A stretch of 39,752 bases of DNA. Origin: Actinomycetota bacterium (GTDB lineage: Bacteria; Actinomycetota; Actinomycetes; Nanopelagicales; Nanopelagicaceae). A model generated the notes under the pieces. It ran no database searches. It had not been told where the DNA came from and worked only from the letters and a program-made list of their open reading frames with translations. This document shows, piece after piece, positions 8,196-17,105 of this stretch. Position numbers and translations under genes: made by a program. The stretch is from the NCBI GenBank assembly GCA_009698845.1, contig WLPI01000004.1, positions 1-39,752 of the forward strand, given 5' to 3'. The stretch's first letter is position 1; every line of letters begins with the position of its first letter.

Positions 8196-9232
8196 AACGT
8201 AGATGCGTCAATGACAAATCGATATTTAACGTCGCTCTCGACAGTTCGTCCATAAGCTGCATTGATGTAGTCAGCTTTGATGACTTCGACATCGCTTACG
8301 ATATTGTGCTTGCCACAAAAATCTAACATCTCCTGCAATTCAGGAATTCCGCCAATCATTGATCCACCTATAGAGCGACGACCGTTAAGTAACGAACCAA
8401 CTTCGACTGCATATGGCTTTCCAGGAAGCCCGATTACGACTAGTGTGCCATTCAGTCGCAAAAGTGAAAGGTATTGATTTATATCAAGTTCTGCACTGAC
8501 CGTGTTGAGGATTACATCGAATTCTTTTTCGTGATCTTTCAAGCTTGAAGGATCTTTAGTGGACACAAAATGATGAGCTCCCATTGCGAGAGCATCCTTT
8601 TCTTTCTGTGGAGAGTGAGAAAGAACTGTAACTTCAGCACCCATTGCAACAGCGAACTTCACACCCATATGCCCGAGACCGCCCAAACCCATCACAGCAA
8701 CTTTCATTCCAGGACCGACGCGCCAATGCTTAATGGGTGAATACAAAGTGATACCCGCACATAACAAAGGAGCAACTCCATCGAGCGGGAGATTTGCAGG
8801 GATATGGACTGCATAATCTTCGTTTATGACGAAGTAGTTACTGTAGCCACCCATTGCAACGGTTTTTCCATCTCGTTCATAACCGTTGTATGTACCTGTC
8901 ATCGACTCGACACAATATTGCTGAAGTCCAGCTCTGCAACTGTCGCAAGATCGGCACGAATCAACAAAAACTCCAACTCCAATGCGGTCTCCAACTTTGA
9001 ACTTGGTTACGGAGGATCCAACACTTGTTACAACGCCAGCTATCTCGTGACCTGGCACCATGGGAAATATCGCAGGACCCCACTCTTCACGAACTTGATG
9101 TATATCTGAGTGACAGATTCCTGCATATGCAATCTCAAGCGCTACATCATGTGCGCCAACTTCTCGTCTATCGAACTGGTAGGGAACGAGCTCGCTCTTA
9201 GCTGCTAGGGCTGCATAGGCACGTGTATTCAT
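8192..9232 (-). CDS. Zinc-dependent NAD(P) alcohol dehydrogenase (CAD/YahK-like)
   Basis: AGICHSDIHQVREEWG, VPGHEIAGVV, GVGVFVDSCRSCDSCRAGLQQYC, GLGGLGHMGVK; SD AAGGAAG. Confidence 0.93.
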   Translation of the reverse strand: MNTRAYAALAAKSELVPYQFDRREVGAHDVALEIAYAGICHSDIHQVREEWGPAIFPMVPGHEIAGVVTSVGSSVTKFKVGDRIGVGVFVDSCRSCDSCRAGLQQYCVESMTGTYNGYERDGKTVAMGGYSNYFVINEDYAVHIPANLPLDGVAPLLCAGITLYSPIKHWRVGPGMKVAVMGLGGLGHMGVKFAVAMGAEVTVLSHSPQKEKDALAMGAHHFVSTKDPSSLKDHEKEFDVILNTVSAELDINQYLSLLRLNGTLVVIGLPGKPYAVEVGSLLNGRRSIGGSMIGGIPELQEMLDFCGKHNIVSDVEVIKADYINAAYGRTVESDVKYRFVIDASTF

Positions 9233-9258
9233 TATCTTCCTTCACTTAGTTATCCGGA

Positions 9259-9906
9259 TTATTTTTCGGTAAATGGCAAAGGATCTAAACTCATATGACC
9301 CGATCTTGAGGCACGGGCTGTCACCTTGCGCATATGGTGGCGACGACACAAAACCTCGTAGGCAACTTCTTCGCTTTTTCCAACATCGCCAACAACAACT
9401 TGTTCACCTTCGGTCACCATAACACCGTTAACAGTACGTGCATTATGTGTAGCCCGAGATCCACACCAGCAGAGTGCTTCTACTTGCAAGGTGTTTACGC
9501 GATCAGCAAGTTCAACCAAGCGAGCTGACCCCGGGAACAACTTGGTACGGAAGTCGGCAAGAATTCCAAATGCATAAACATCGATACCTAAACCATCAAC
9601 GATTTTCGCCAACTGGTCTATTTGCTCTGGTTGATAAAACTGAGCCTCATCACAGATGATGTAATCGATGCGGTCTCCAATAGAGAGGTGCTCGACAACA
9701 AACTTATGTAAATCAAGAGTTTCTGCTACTTCTATTGCTTCAGATTGCAAACCTAACCGTGAACTTATTACACCGGAGCCAGCACGATCTTTATTCGTGA
9801 AAATCAAGCCGGAACGTCCTCGGGATTTGTGGTTATGAGCGGTTTGTAAGGCGAGAGTTGATTTTCCGCTATCCATAGTTCCGCAGTAGTACACAAGTTC
9901 AGCCAC
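9259..9906 (-). CDS. tdk: Thymidine kinase (type II)
   Basis: YYCGTMDSGKSTLALQ, YIICDEAQFYQPEQ, zinc motif CWCGSRATHNAR...CRRHH; GTG start. Confidence 0.94.
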   Translation of the reverse strand: MAELVYYCGTMDSGKSTLALQTAHNHKSRGRSGLIFTNKDRAGSGVISSRLGLQSEAIEVAETLDLHKFVVEHLSIGDRIDYIICDEAQFYQPEQIDQLAKIVDGLGIDVYAFGILADFRTKLFPGSARLVELADRVNTLQVEALCWCGSRATHNARTVNGVMVTEGEQVVVGDVGKSEEVAYEVLCRRHHMRKVTARASRSGHMSLDPLPFTEK

Positions 9907-9957
9907 GGGGGAATCTTGCCATGTAAATCCGAAAACTGCCCCCGGTGCGAGGTGAAA

Positions 9958-10485
9958 TTAGTGTGAGATGAGCGAATGAACCGAAAGTGCAGGAGAGTGT
10001 TGATGTATTTTTTCACGTCCCTTGAGGCTCGAAATTTCAATAAGCACGGATACAGCTGCAACGTGTGCGCCGACATCCGAGAGTAGATCCAATGCGGCTT
10101 GGATGGTTCCCCCTGTCGCTAATACGTCGTCAATGAGGAGAACTCGCGAACCTGCGACAAGAGCATCTTTATGAATCTGCAATTCGTCAGTTCCGTATTC
10201 AAGTCCGTAGGTTCGAGTAAATGTTGCGTGTGGAAGTTTCCCCTTTTTGCGAATAGGGACGAATCCCACGTTCTTTAGTTGTGCTATTGCACTAGCTAAA
10301 ATGAAGCCACGAGCCTCGATCCCTGCAACAAAATCATACGAATCCGATACTTCTGAGAGTTCCTTGATTACTCTCTGAAATGATTCAGCATGAGATAAGA
10401 GAGGAGTAATGTCCTGAAAGAGAATTCCTGGGATGGGATAGTCAGGAATCGCTCGGATCTTTGATAGAGCTTCAGATATTTCCAT
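9958..10485 (-). CDS. apt: Adenine phosphoribosyltransferase
   Basis: IPGILFQDITPLLS, GIEARGFILASA, VLLIDDVLATGGTIQAA. The ORF-track start at 10548 would run into the tRNA, so ATG 10485 is used. Confidence 0.94.
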   Translation of the reverse strand: MEISEALSKIRAIPDYPIPGILFQDITPLLSHAESFQRVIKELSEVSDSYDFVAGIEARGFILASAIAQLKNVGFVPIRKKGKLPHATFTRTYGLEYGTDELQIHKDALVAGSRVLLIDDVLATGGTIQAALDLLSDVGAHVAAVSVLIEISSLKGREKIHQHSPALSVHSLISH

Positions 10486-10491
10486 TTCACC

Positions 10492-10497
10492 ACCGTA
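10492..10497 (-). promoter_or_regulatory. Putative -10 (TACGGT) 6 nt before apt ATG, just downstream of tRNA-Leu
   Basis: Minus strand TACGGT-GGTGAA-ATG. Confidence 0.4.
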
Positions 10498-10501
10498 CTT
10501 G

Positions 10502-10585
10502 TGTCCGAACGGGGACTTGAACCCCGAATCCCTTGCGAGAACTAGCACCTCAAGCTAGCGCGTCTGCCAATTCCGCCACCCGGAC
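10502..10585 (-). tRNA. tRNA-Leu (anticodon GAG)
   Basis: Minus strand GTCCGGGTGGCGGAATTGGCAGACGCGCTAGCTTGAGGTGCTAG...GGTTCAAGTCCCCGTTCGGACA; class II variable arm, anticodon loop TTGAGGT, no encoded CCA. Confidence 0.96.
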
Positions 10586-10696
10586 GAGTACCCACTCACA
10601 ATAAATTCATATCTGATTGGGCCGAACTAACAGGGCAAATATATCTGTCCAGTGCCATGGGTGCAAAAGCGAGGAGAATCAAGGGAGAATGCGACC

Positions 10697-12013
10697 ATGA
10701 CAAGTCCGTCAGAAGTCTCCACTCTTGAATCTGAAGCGGTAACAATCTGCCAGGATTTAATTCGCATTCCCTCAGTTAATTATGGTGAGGGTCGCGGCGA
10801 TGAGCGAGCAGTCGCAGAGTATGTAGTTGCCTCACTCAAAGAGGCAGGAATCATTGCAAGCATCTTTGAATCAGCTAGCAATCGATGCAATGTAATTGCT
10901 CGAATCAAAGGTACAGATTCATCTCGTTCCGGAATAGTTGTACACGGACATATCGATGTGGTTCCGGCAAATGCCGCAGATTGGTCAGTTGATCCATTTG
11001 CCGCGGAGATTAAAGATGGAATGATCTGGGGACGTGGTGCAGTTGACATGAAGAATGTCGATGCCATGATCCTGGCGATTGTTCGAGAATGGTCACGAAC
11101 TGGTTACACGCCCTCACGAGATATTGTTTTAGCTTTCTTTGCTGATGAAGAAGCCGGAATGACATATGGTTCCCGATGGATGACGGCCAATCATCCGGAA
11201 GTTTTCTTAGGGTGCACCGAAGCTATCTCTGAAGTTGGTGGTTTTTCGGTCACTGTTGCTGGAAACAAACGCCTGTATTTCATTGAAGCTGCTCAAAAAG
11301 GTATTCATTGGATGAAGCTGACCGCTTTGGGTCGCGCGGGCCATGGGTCAATGATGAATGAAGAGAATGCTTTGACCGCAATCAGCGAGGCAGTTGCAAA
11401 GATTGGCAAACACCAATGGCCACAGAGATATACCAAGACTGTGAAAATTCTTTTTGAAAAAATCGCTCAAGCGACCGGAAAACCATTTAATCCGACTGAT
11501 CTTCGACCGCTCCTGAAAGAGATTGGCCCAACGGAGCGCATGATTGGCGCAACTTTGCAAAACACTGCTAATCCGACAATGCTCGAAGCAGGTTATAAGG
11601 CGAATGTGATTCCGGGCTCTGCATCTGCAGTAATCGATGGTCGCTTCCTACCTGGATATGAAGCTGAGTTAAACGAAACTATACGAAGCATTATTGGCCC
11701 CGACATCACGATTGAAACCATTAGTCGTGACATCGCACTAGAGGTTGATTTTGAAGGCGATTTGGTTGAAGCAATGTGCTCAGCAATTCTTAAACATGAC
11801 CCTGAGGGAATTCCTGTCCCTTACCTAATGAGCGGTGGAACAGATAACAAGGCGCTGTCAGAGCTAGGAATTATTGGGTACGGGTTTAGTCCACTGCGAT
11901 TGCCTGCGGATCTTGATTTCATGGCACTTTTCCACGGTGTCGATGAGAGAGTACCGATTGCCGGTTTGCATTTTGGTGTTAACGTACTTAAGGACTTCCT
12001 GGAAAACTGTTAA
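10697..12013 (+). CDS. M20/M25/M40 family metallopeptidase (substrate unknown)
   Basis: VVHGHIDVVPANAADW, GRGAVDMKN, FADEEAGMTYGS; start MTSPSEV with upstream SD-like AAGGGAG. Confidence 0.9.
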   Translation: MTSPSEVSTLESEAVTICQDLIRIPSVNYGEGRGDERAVAEYVVASLKEAGIIASIFESASNRCNVIARIKGTDSSRSGIVVHGHIDVVPANAADWSVDPFAAEIKDGMIWGRGAVDMKNVDAMILAIVREWSRTGYTPSRDIVLAFFADEEAGMTYGSRWMTANHPEVFLGCTEAISEVGGFSVTVAGNKRLYFIEAAQKGIHWMKLTALGRAGHGSMMNEENALTAISEAVAKIGKHQWPQRYTKTVKILFEKIAQATGKPFNPTDLRPLLKEIGPTERMIGATLQNTANPTMLEAGYKANVIPGSASAVIDGRFLPGYEAELNETIRSIIGPDITIETISRDIALEVDFEGDLVEAMCSAILKHDPEGIPVPYLMSGGTDNKALSELGIIGYGFSPLRLPADLDFMALFHGVDERVPIAGLHFGVNVLKDFLENC

Positions 12014-12954
12014 GCTGAAATTTCGTTTAACACATTGCGTACAATCTCAGGTAGAACAATCTCCTCAGATTTTAAAATACCTCTAAGTTGAGCTCCAGTT
12101 CGTGCTCCGACAATCGCACTAGTGATTCCAGGTGTGTCACGAACCCAAGCAAGAGCAACTTCAAGTGGAGCAAATCCGAGCCCCTCAGCGGCTACGCATA
12201 CCGCTTCAGTGATTCGTGAGGCATCCTCACGTAAATATGGCTCAACATGCTTAACGAAGTGAGGAGCAGCGGCACGTGAGTCGCTGGGTATTCCCTTGCG
12301 ATATTTACCAGTCAAAATTCCGCGACCCAGGGGAGCCCATGCAAGTATGCCAACACCAGTTTCAACTGCACATTCAATAACTTCATTCTCAGCAATGCGA
12401 TTGAGCAGTGAGTACTCAACTTGATGGGTTGCTATGGGCGCTTTAGCTGAATTAGATTCTTGAATCGTAATTGCACGAGCGCTTTGCCATCCAGAGAAAT
12501 TAGATAGTCCAACATAACGAGCCTTACCGGAAGAGTATGCATAATCAAGAGCAGAGAGCGTGTCATCAAGCGGGGTTTGCGAATCCCACATATGAACTTG
12601 CCAGATATCAACGTAATCCGTTTCAAGCCTAGAGAGTGATCTATCTAAATCAGCAATTAACGATTGTCTCGAATTATTAACTCGTCTAGCACCATCGCTA
12701 AATGAAACACCAGCCTTTGTGGCAATTGCAACGTCGTCTCTCTTGAAGAGCGTACCTATGAGTCCACCGATTACTCTTTCACTATCTCCATCGCCATATG
12801 TGGAGGAGGTATCGAAGAAATTTCCACCGGCCTCAATATAGGCACGACATTGATCGGCTGCTTCGTGGGTATCGGTATCGCGTCCCCACGTCATCGTTCC
12901 GAGCCCTAATCGGGAGAGTACTAAGCCGCTTTTGCCTGCTCTTCTCATCTCCAT
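12010..12954 (-). CDS. Aldo/keto reductase
   Basis: SRLGLGTMTWGRDTD, FFDTSSTYGDGDSE, VDIWQVHMWD, VGLSNFSGWQ, IVGARTGAQL. Confidence 0.94.
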   Translation of the reverse strand: MEMRRAGKSGLVLSRLGLGTMTWGRDTDTHEAADQCRAYIEAGGNFFDTSSTYGDGDSERVIGGLIGTLFKRDDVAIATKAGVSFSDGARRVNNSRQSLIADLDRSLSRLETDYVDIWQVHMWDSQTPLDDTLSALDYAYSSGKARYVGLSNFSGWQSARAITIQESNSAKAPIATHQVEYSLLNRIAENEVIECAVETGVGILAWAPLGRGILTGKYRKGIPSDSRAAAPHFVKHVEPYLREDASRITEAVCVAAEGLGFAPLEVALAWVRDTPGITSAIVGARTGAQLRGILKSEEIVLPEIVRNVLNEISA

Positions 12955-12961
12955 GACGCAG

Positions 12962-12967
12962 ACCTTA
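12962..12967 (-). promoter_or_regulatory. Putative -10 (TAAGGT) 7 nt before aldo/keto reductase ATG
   Basis: Minus strand TAAGGT-CTGCGTC-ATG. Confidence 0.5.
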
Positions 12968-13008
12968 GCAATATGAATTACGAAAACTCGTCATTACAAA
13001 ATTCAGGA

Positions 13009-13014
13009 TAACCT
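13009..13014 (+). promoter_or_regulatory. Putative -10 (TAACCT) 7 nt before histidine phosphatase GTG
   Basis: TAACCT-TCGTGTT-GTG. Confidence 0.5.
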
Positions 13015-13021
13015 TCGTGTT

Positions 13022-13714
13022 GTGGCGCGGATAATTCTTCTCAGGCATGCACATTCAGTTGCCAATGAAAAGGGAATACTGTCTGGGCAACTCCCAGGTG
13101 TGTCGCTCAGCTCAAGAGGTCGGGAACAGGCGCAAACGCTAGTGTCCAGAATCGGTTCTTCTTCATTCGATTCAATTCGCGTTAGCCCTATGCAACGATG
13201 CCAAGAAACTATTCAGCCGTGGTTGGAATCTAAGTTCTCCTCAGGACTTAACAAGTTAATTCTTGATGATCAACTTATAGAGATGAATTATGGAAGTTGG
13301 AGTGGTCGCCAGCTTAAGCATTTAACCAAGGAGAAGTTGTGGAAGCAGATTCAATCAACTCCCAGCAAGGTGGTTTTTCCTGACGGAGAGCGGTTCACGG
13401 CTATGCAGAGACGGGCCTGTAAATCTATAGACGATATTCTGTTAGAGAAGCCGAATGGAAATCACCTGCTAGTGAGCCACGGTGATGTGATCAAAGCGAT
13501 TACGGCAAAGCTTTTGACTATGAAATTGGATAATTTTCAATCACTCGTGATTGATCCAGCATCGATTACGGTAGTTGAGTTCGATGGTCAGCACGCACAG
13601 TTGCTCGCTTTCAATGACACTCATTCTGAGATGGAAAGATTCATTAAGAAAAGTAGGAAGAAAAGAATCATGTTAGGCGGAGGTTCGGGCGAGAGAACAG
13701 GTCGCAAGAAGTGA
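13022..13714 (+). CDS. Histidine phosphatase family protein (phosphoglycerate mutase-like, MSMEG_4193-type)
   Basis: ILLRHAHSVANEKGILSG, SPMQRCQETIQPW, LLVSHGDVIKAI; basic C-terminal tail. Confidence 0.9.
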   Translation: MARIILLRHAHSVANEKGILSGQLPGVSLSSRGREQAQTLVSRIGSSSFDSIRVSPMQRCQETIQPWLESKFSSGLNKLILDDQLIEMNYGSWSGRQLKHLTKEKLWKQIQSTPSKVVFPDGERFTAMQRRACKSIDDILLEKPNGNHLLVSHGDVIKAITAKLLTMKLDNFQSLVIDPASITVVEFDGQHAQLLAFNDTHSEMERFIKKSRKKRIMLGGGSGERTGRKK

Positions 13715-14262
13715 GTTCACGAATCCTTCTCTTTGATAACCCCACCCGATTTGTTGCTGGAACAGTGGGCCAACCTGGTGAGCGGACGTTCTTCATTCAG
13801 GTTGAAGATAATTCCCGACTCATCTCGGTTTCACTAGAGAAGGCACAAGTACAAGCTCTTGCAGATCGACTCTCTTACATGTTGCGTGAGATTCGCCAAA
13901 GTAACTCTGGGCTAGTCATCACCTCACTTGAGAAAGATGATCGCCCCTTGACTACTCCCATTGAAGAGGAGTTTCGAGTTGGTGTTATTGGACTTGCATT
14001 TAATTCAGAAGAAGGATCGATTCAGATTGACATGCAAGCTGTATCTGATTCCGACCAAGAGGAACCTGACTTTATCGATGTGGACGATCTCAGTGGTGAT
14101 CAGGATATTTTACGCGTTGTTATCTCCCCTTCTGATGCTTCACGATTCATTAAGCGAGCAGTCATAGTCGTTGGTGCAGGTAGATTGCCTTGTCCTTTCT
14201 GTGGGGGTCCGATAGATGCAAAGGGTCATCTTTGTCCGAGAGCTAACGGTTACCGACGTTGA
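13711..14262 (+). CDS. DUF3090 family protein with C-terminal CxxC...C motif
   Basis: FDNPTRFVAGTVGQPGERTFFIQV; CPFCGGPIDAKGHLCPRANGYRR; overlaps neighbours by 4 nt at both ends. Confidence 0.9.
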   Translation: MSSRILLFDNPTRFVAGTVGQPGERTFFIQVEDNSRLISVSLEKAQVQALADRLSYMLREIRQSNSGLVITSLEKDDRPLTTPIEEEFRVGVIGLAFNSEEGSIQIDMQAVSDSDQEEPDFIDVDDLSGDQDILRVVISPSDASRFIKRAVIVVGAGRLPCPFCGGPIDAKGHLCPRANGYRR

Positions 14263-14960
14263 GTGATGTATTGACGCATCTCAAGGAAGGAGTGCTCACT
14301 GTCTCCGGGCGATTAGTCGATGCTTCAAATGCGACACTCTTTGCTCAATGTGATTTTGGCGGCGAGGTTATCGATGTCATCTATAAACCCATAGCGGGAG
14401 AGAGACCGTTGTGGGATTTTCCTGATGGGAATCTCGCGCATCGTGAGTTCGCTGCTTACTTGGTGAGCTCACTTTCTCAGTGGAATATCGTTCCGCCCAC
14501 GGTGCTCCGCGATGGTCCATTTGGGCGAGGAATGGTTCAACAGTGGATAGAGATTGATGAGTCCGTGGATTTGGCACTTTTTTATCGTGAAGATAATCCT
14601 GCTCTTCGTTCTATGGCGCTTTTTGATGCGGTAATTAATAACACCGATCGAAAAATCGGTCACTTATTGCCCGCAAAGAACGATTCCCTATTTGGCTGCG
14701 ATCACGGTGTCACTTTCCATGAAGAAGACAAACTTCGAACGGTTCTATGGCAATGGGCTGGCATGACTTTAACCAAAACTGAGATTGCACAACTGAAAGA
14801 TTTACTCGTTTCTATCGAGAATTCCCGCAGAGAATTTGAAGAGCTCATCACGGTTGCAGAGATCCAAGCGATGCAGAGTCGCATTATGAGGTTGATTAAT
14901 GAGGGAGTGTTTCCTGAGCCAAGTGAAGATTGGCCAGCCGTGCCATGGCCCCCGTTCTAG
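14259..14960 (+). CDS. SCO1664 family protein, predicted PI3/4K/HipA-like kinase fold
   Basis: IYKPIAGERPLWDFPDGNLAHRE, NNTDRKIGH, GCDHGVTFH; overlaps the DUF3090 gene. Confidence 0.85.
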   Translation: MSDVLTHLKEGVLTVSGRLVDASNATLFAQCDFGGEVIDVIYKPIAGERPLWDFPDGNLAHREFAAYLVSSLSQWNIVPPTVLRDGPFGRGMVQQWIEIDESVDLALFYREDNPALRSMALFDAVINNTDRKIGHLLPAKNDSLFGCDHGVTFHEEDKLRTVLWQWAGMTLTKTEIAQLKDLLVSIENSRREFEELITVAEIQAMQSRIMRLINEGVFPEPSEDWPAVPWPPF

Positions 14961-14970
14961 CGTTCTTGGG

Positions 14971-14976
14971 TAGAGT
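14971..14976 (+). promoter_or_regulatory. Putative -10 (TAGAGT) 6 nt before mshC ATG
   Basis: TAGAGT-TTTCAT-ATG. Confidence 0.55.
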
Positions 14977-14982
14977 TTTCAT

Positions 14983-16224
14983 ATGAATGGCTGGCCACTT
15001 TTATACGTCCCAGAAATTCCAGCTGGCTATTCGATTCCTGAATTGCGACTATTAAACACTGCCACGAAAGAAATCGAAACGATTCCGCAGAAGAGCGAAT
15101 ATCGACTCTATGTCTGTGGGATCACACCTTATGACGCTACTCATTTAGGTCATGCTGCGACCTACTTAGTTTTTGATTTGATTCATCGCTACTTGCGTGC
15201 AACTGGCGCGCGCGTGAGATTCGTGCAGAACATCACTGATATTGATGATCCTCTTTTAGAACGTGCGGCACGAGATAGCATCACGTGGGAAGAACTGGCT
15301 CAAAGTCAGATTGATCTTTTCCGCGGAGATATGACGGATTTACACATTCTTCCGCCGGATTTTTACATGGGAGTTGTCGAGTCGATGTCCTTGATCATCA
15401 GCGCGGTTCAGAAATTAATTGATGCTGGTCATACTTATAAAGTTAACGGCGACATTTATTTTCGCGTTCATTCGGATCCAGACTTCGGAACTCGATCCAA
15501 ACTCTCACATGATCAGATGATGGAAATATTTAGAGAACGTGGGGGAGATCCAGATCGAGTCGGAAAAGAAAACCCATTAGATGCGCTGGTGTGGCTTGCT
15601 CAACGACCTGGAGAACCAGGATGGGAGAGTCCTTTCGGAATAGGAAGGCCTGGCTGGCATATTGAATGTTCTGCGATAGCTCTGAATTTTCTCCAATCTA
15701 GTTCAGATGATGAATACTCGATTGATATTCAGGGTGGTGGTTCTGATCTGATATTTCCTCATCATGAAATGTCGGCCTCTCAAAGTTTTTCGATTACGGG
15801 AAAACCGTTTTCGAGATTCTATGTACATGCCGGAATGGTCGGACTAGACGGCCAGAAGATGAGCAAGTCTCTAGGAAATCTCGTCTTTGTTTCTAAGATT
15901 ATTTCTTCAGGTTTTGAGCCCATGGCAATTAGATGGGCACTGATGAAGCACTCCTATGACCAAGATGTCATGTGGCATCATTCGATGATTGAATCTGCTG
16001 CCGCTGAAATTGAAGAGTTGCGTGAATGCTTATCTCGAGTAGATGTTGCACCCACTGAATCGGTAATCAGTGCCCTGATCTCTTCTTTGTCAAACAATCT
16101 TGATACTGCACATGTAGTCAAAGAGCTGAAGCTGTGGATACAAGAAACTAAATCGGGTAAAACAGGTGGACATGCAGGAGAGCTATCTCGCGCCATTGAT
16201 TCACTTCTTGGATTGGCGCTTTAA
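14983..16224 (+). CDS. mshC: Cysteine--1-D-myo-inosityl 2-amino-2-deoxy-alpha-D-glucopyranoside ligase (mycothiol biosynthesis)
   Basis: YVCGITPYDATHLGHAATYLVFDLIHRYL, GWHIECSAIA, GGGSDLIFPHHEMS, GQKMSKSLGN. Confidence 0.93.
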   Translation: MNGWPLLYVPEIPAGYSIPELRLLNTATKEIETIPQKSEYRLYVCGITPYDATHLGHAATYLVFDLIHRYLRATGARVRFVQNITDIDDPLLERAARDSITWEELAQSQIDLFRGDMTDLHILPPDFYMGVVESMSLIISAVQKLIDAGHTYKVNGDIYFRVHSDPDFGTRSKLSHDQMMEIFRERGGDPDRVGKENPLDALVWLAQRPGEPGWESPFGIGRPGWHIECSAIALNFLQSSSDDEYSIDIQGGGSDLIFPHHEMSASQSFSITGKPFSRFYVHAGMVGLDGQKMSKSLGNLVFVSKIISSGFEPMAIRWALMKHSYDQDVMWHHSMIESAAAEIEELRECLSRVDVAPTESVISALISSLSNNLDTAHVVKELKLWIQETKSGKTGGHAGELSRAIDSLLGLAL

Positions 16225-17084
16225 TCTCCGCTTTGCCTGCGTAAGAATCTTTCAAGCTCTCGCGCTATAGATTCTCCCGTCGCCTCTGGTAACTCCGAAG
16301 AATCCTTACTTTCCTCTAAGGCTTTTACGTAATCTGCGACATCCGAATCTTCTTTCGCTAAATCCGTGACTTCGTTCTCCCACTCAATTGATTCATCTGG
16401 AAGTTCCCCTTGAGGGATCGAGATTTCCAAGAAGTCTTCTAACGCATTCACGAGCGCCAAAGTAGCTTTCGGAGATGGTGTATTCGAGGCGTAGTGAGGA
16501 ACTGCAGCCCATAGAGAAATCGCATCTATTCCCCGGCGAACGCACCCATCTTGAATAACTCCAAGGATTCCTGTTGGACCTTCATACTTACTAATCTCAA
16601 CACCAAGACGCTTTGCTATATCTGGATGAGCACCACTGCCGCTTACGGTAATCGGGCGTGTATGAGGTGTATCAGCAAGCATTGAGCCAATCGAAATCAC
16701 CATCGCAACTTCTAAATCATCAGCTAGGTCGAGTAGTTCGGAGGCGAATGTCTTCCACTTCATCGAAGGCTCTACACCTCGAACTATGATGAAATCGTTC
16801 TCGAGTTCAGGAGTTTGCAACCCGAATACTTGAGTCGATGGCCATGTGAGTGACCTGACGCTTGATTCATCCACAACTATTGTTGGCCGATTTACTTGAA
16901 AGTCATAGAAGTCTTCTGCATCGAGCTCTGCAATCAACTCAGGAACAACATCATGTGCTGGATCAGTCCAACACCCCAGAAGGTGAGATACCGCACCAGT
17001 TGCTGCTTCTGCGGCGTCATTCCATCCAGTAAATGCGATGACCATAATTGGGGCGCGCAACGAAGGAATGTGAAGAATCTCCAT
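16221..17084 (-). CDS. PAC2 family protein
   Basis: LRAPIMVIAFTGWNDAAEAATGAVSHLL, DAEDFYDFQVNRP, GSMLADTPHTRP, LWAAVPHYASNTPSPKATLAL. Confidence 0.92.
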   Translation of the reverse strand: MEILHIPSLRAPIMVIAFTGWNDAAEAATGAVSHLLGCWTDPAHDVVPELIAELDAEDFYDFQVNRPTIVVDESSVRSLTWPSTQVFGLQTPELENDFIIVRGVEPSMKWKTFASELLDLADDLEVAMVISIGSMLADTPHTRPITVSGSGAHPDIAKRLGVEISKYEGPTGILGVIQDGCVRRGIDAISLWAAVPHYASNTPSPKATLALVNALEDFLEISIPQGELPDESIEWENEVTDLAKEDSDVADYVKALEESKDSSELPEATGESIARELERFLRRQSGD

Positions 17085-17090
17085 ATCCGC

Positions 17091-17096
17091 ACCTTA
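17091..17096 (-). promoter_or_regulatory. Putative -10 (TAAGGT) 6 nt before PAC2 ATG
   Basis: Minus strand TAAGGT-GCGGAT-ATG. Confidence 0.55.
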
Positions 17097-17099
17097 CGG

Positions 17100-17105
17100 T
17101 AACCT
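17100..17105 (+). promoter_or_regulatory. Putative -10 (TAACCT) 7 nt before metH GTG
   Basis: TAACCT-CAGCGCC-GTG. Confidence 0.5.

Noticed and set aside
10486-10548. N-terminal extension of apt (MLVLARDSGFKSPFGHKYGGE)
   Set aside because: It is translation of the tRNA-Leu gene and spacer; the real apt start is ATG 10485.
14983-16224. Interpretation as cysteinyl-tRNA synthetase (cysS)
   Set aside because: Shares HIGH/KMSKS-type motifs but has the MshC-type N-terminus (YVCGITPYDATHLGHAATYLVFD) and a short C-terminus next to DUF3090/SCO1664.
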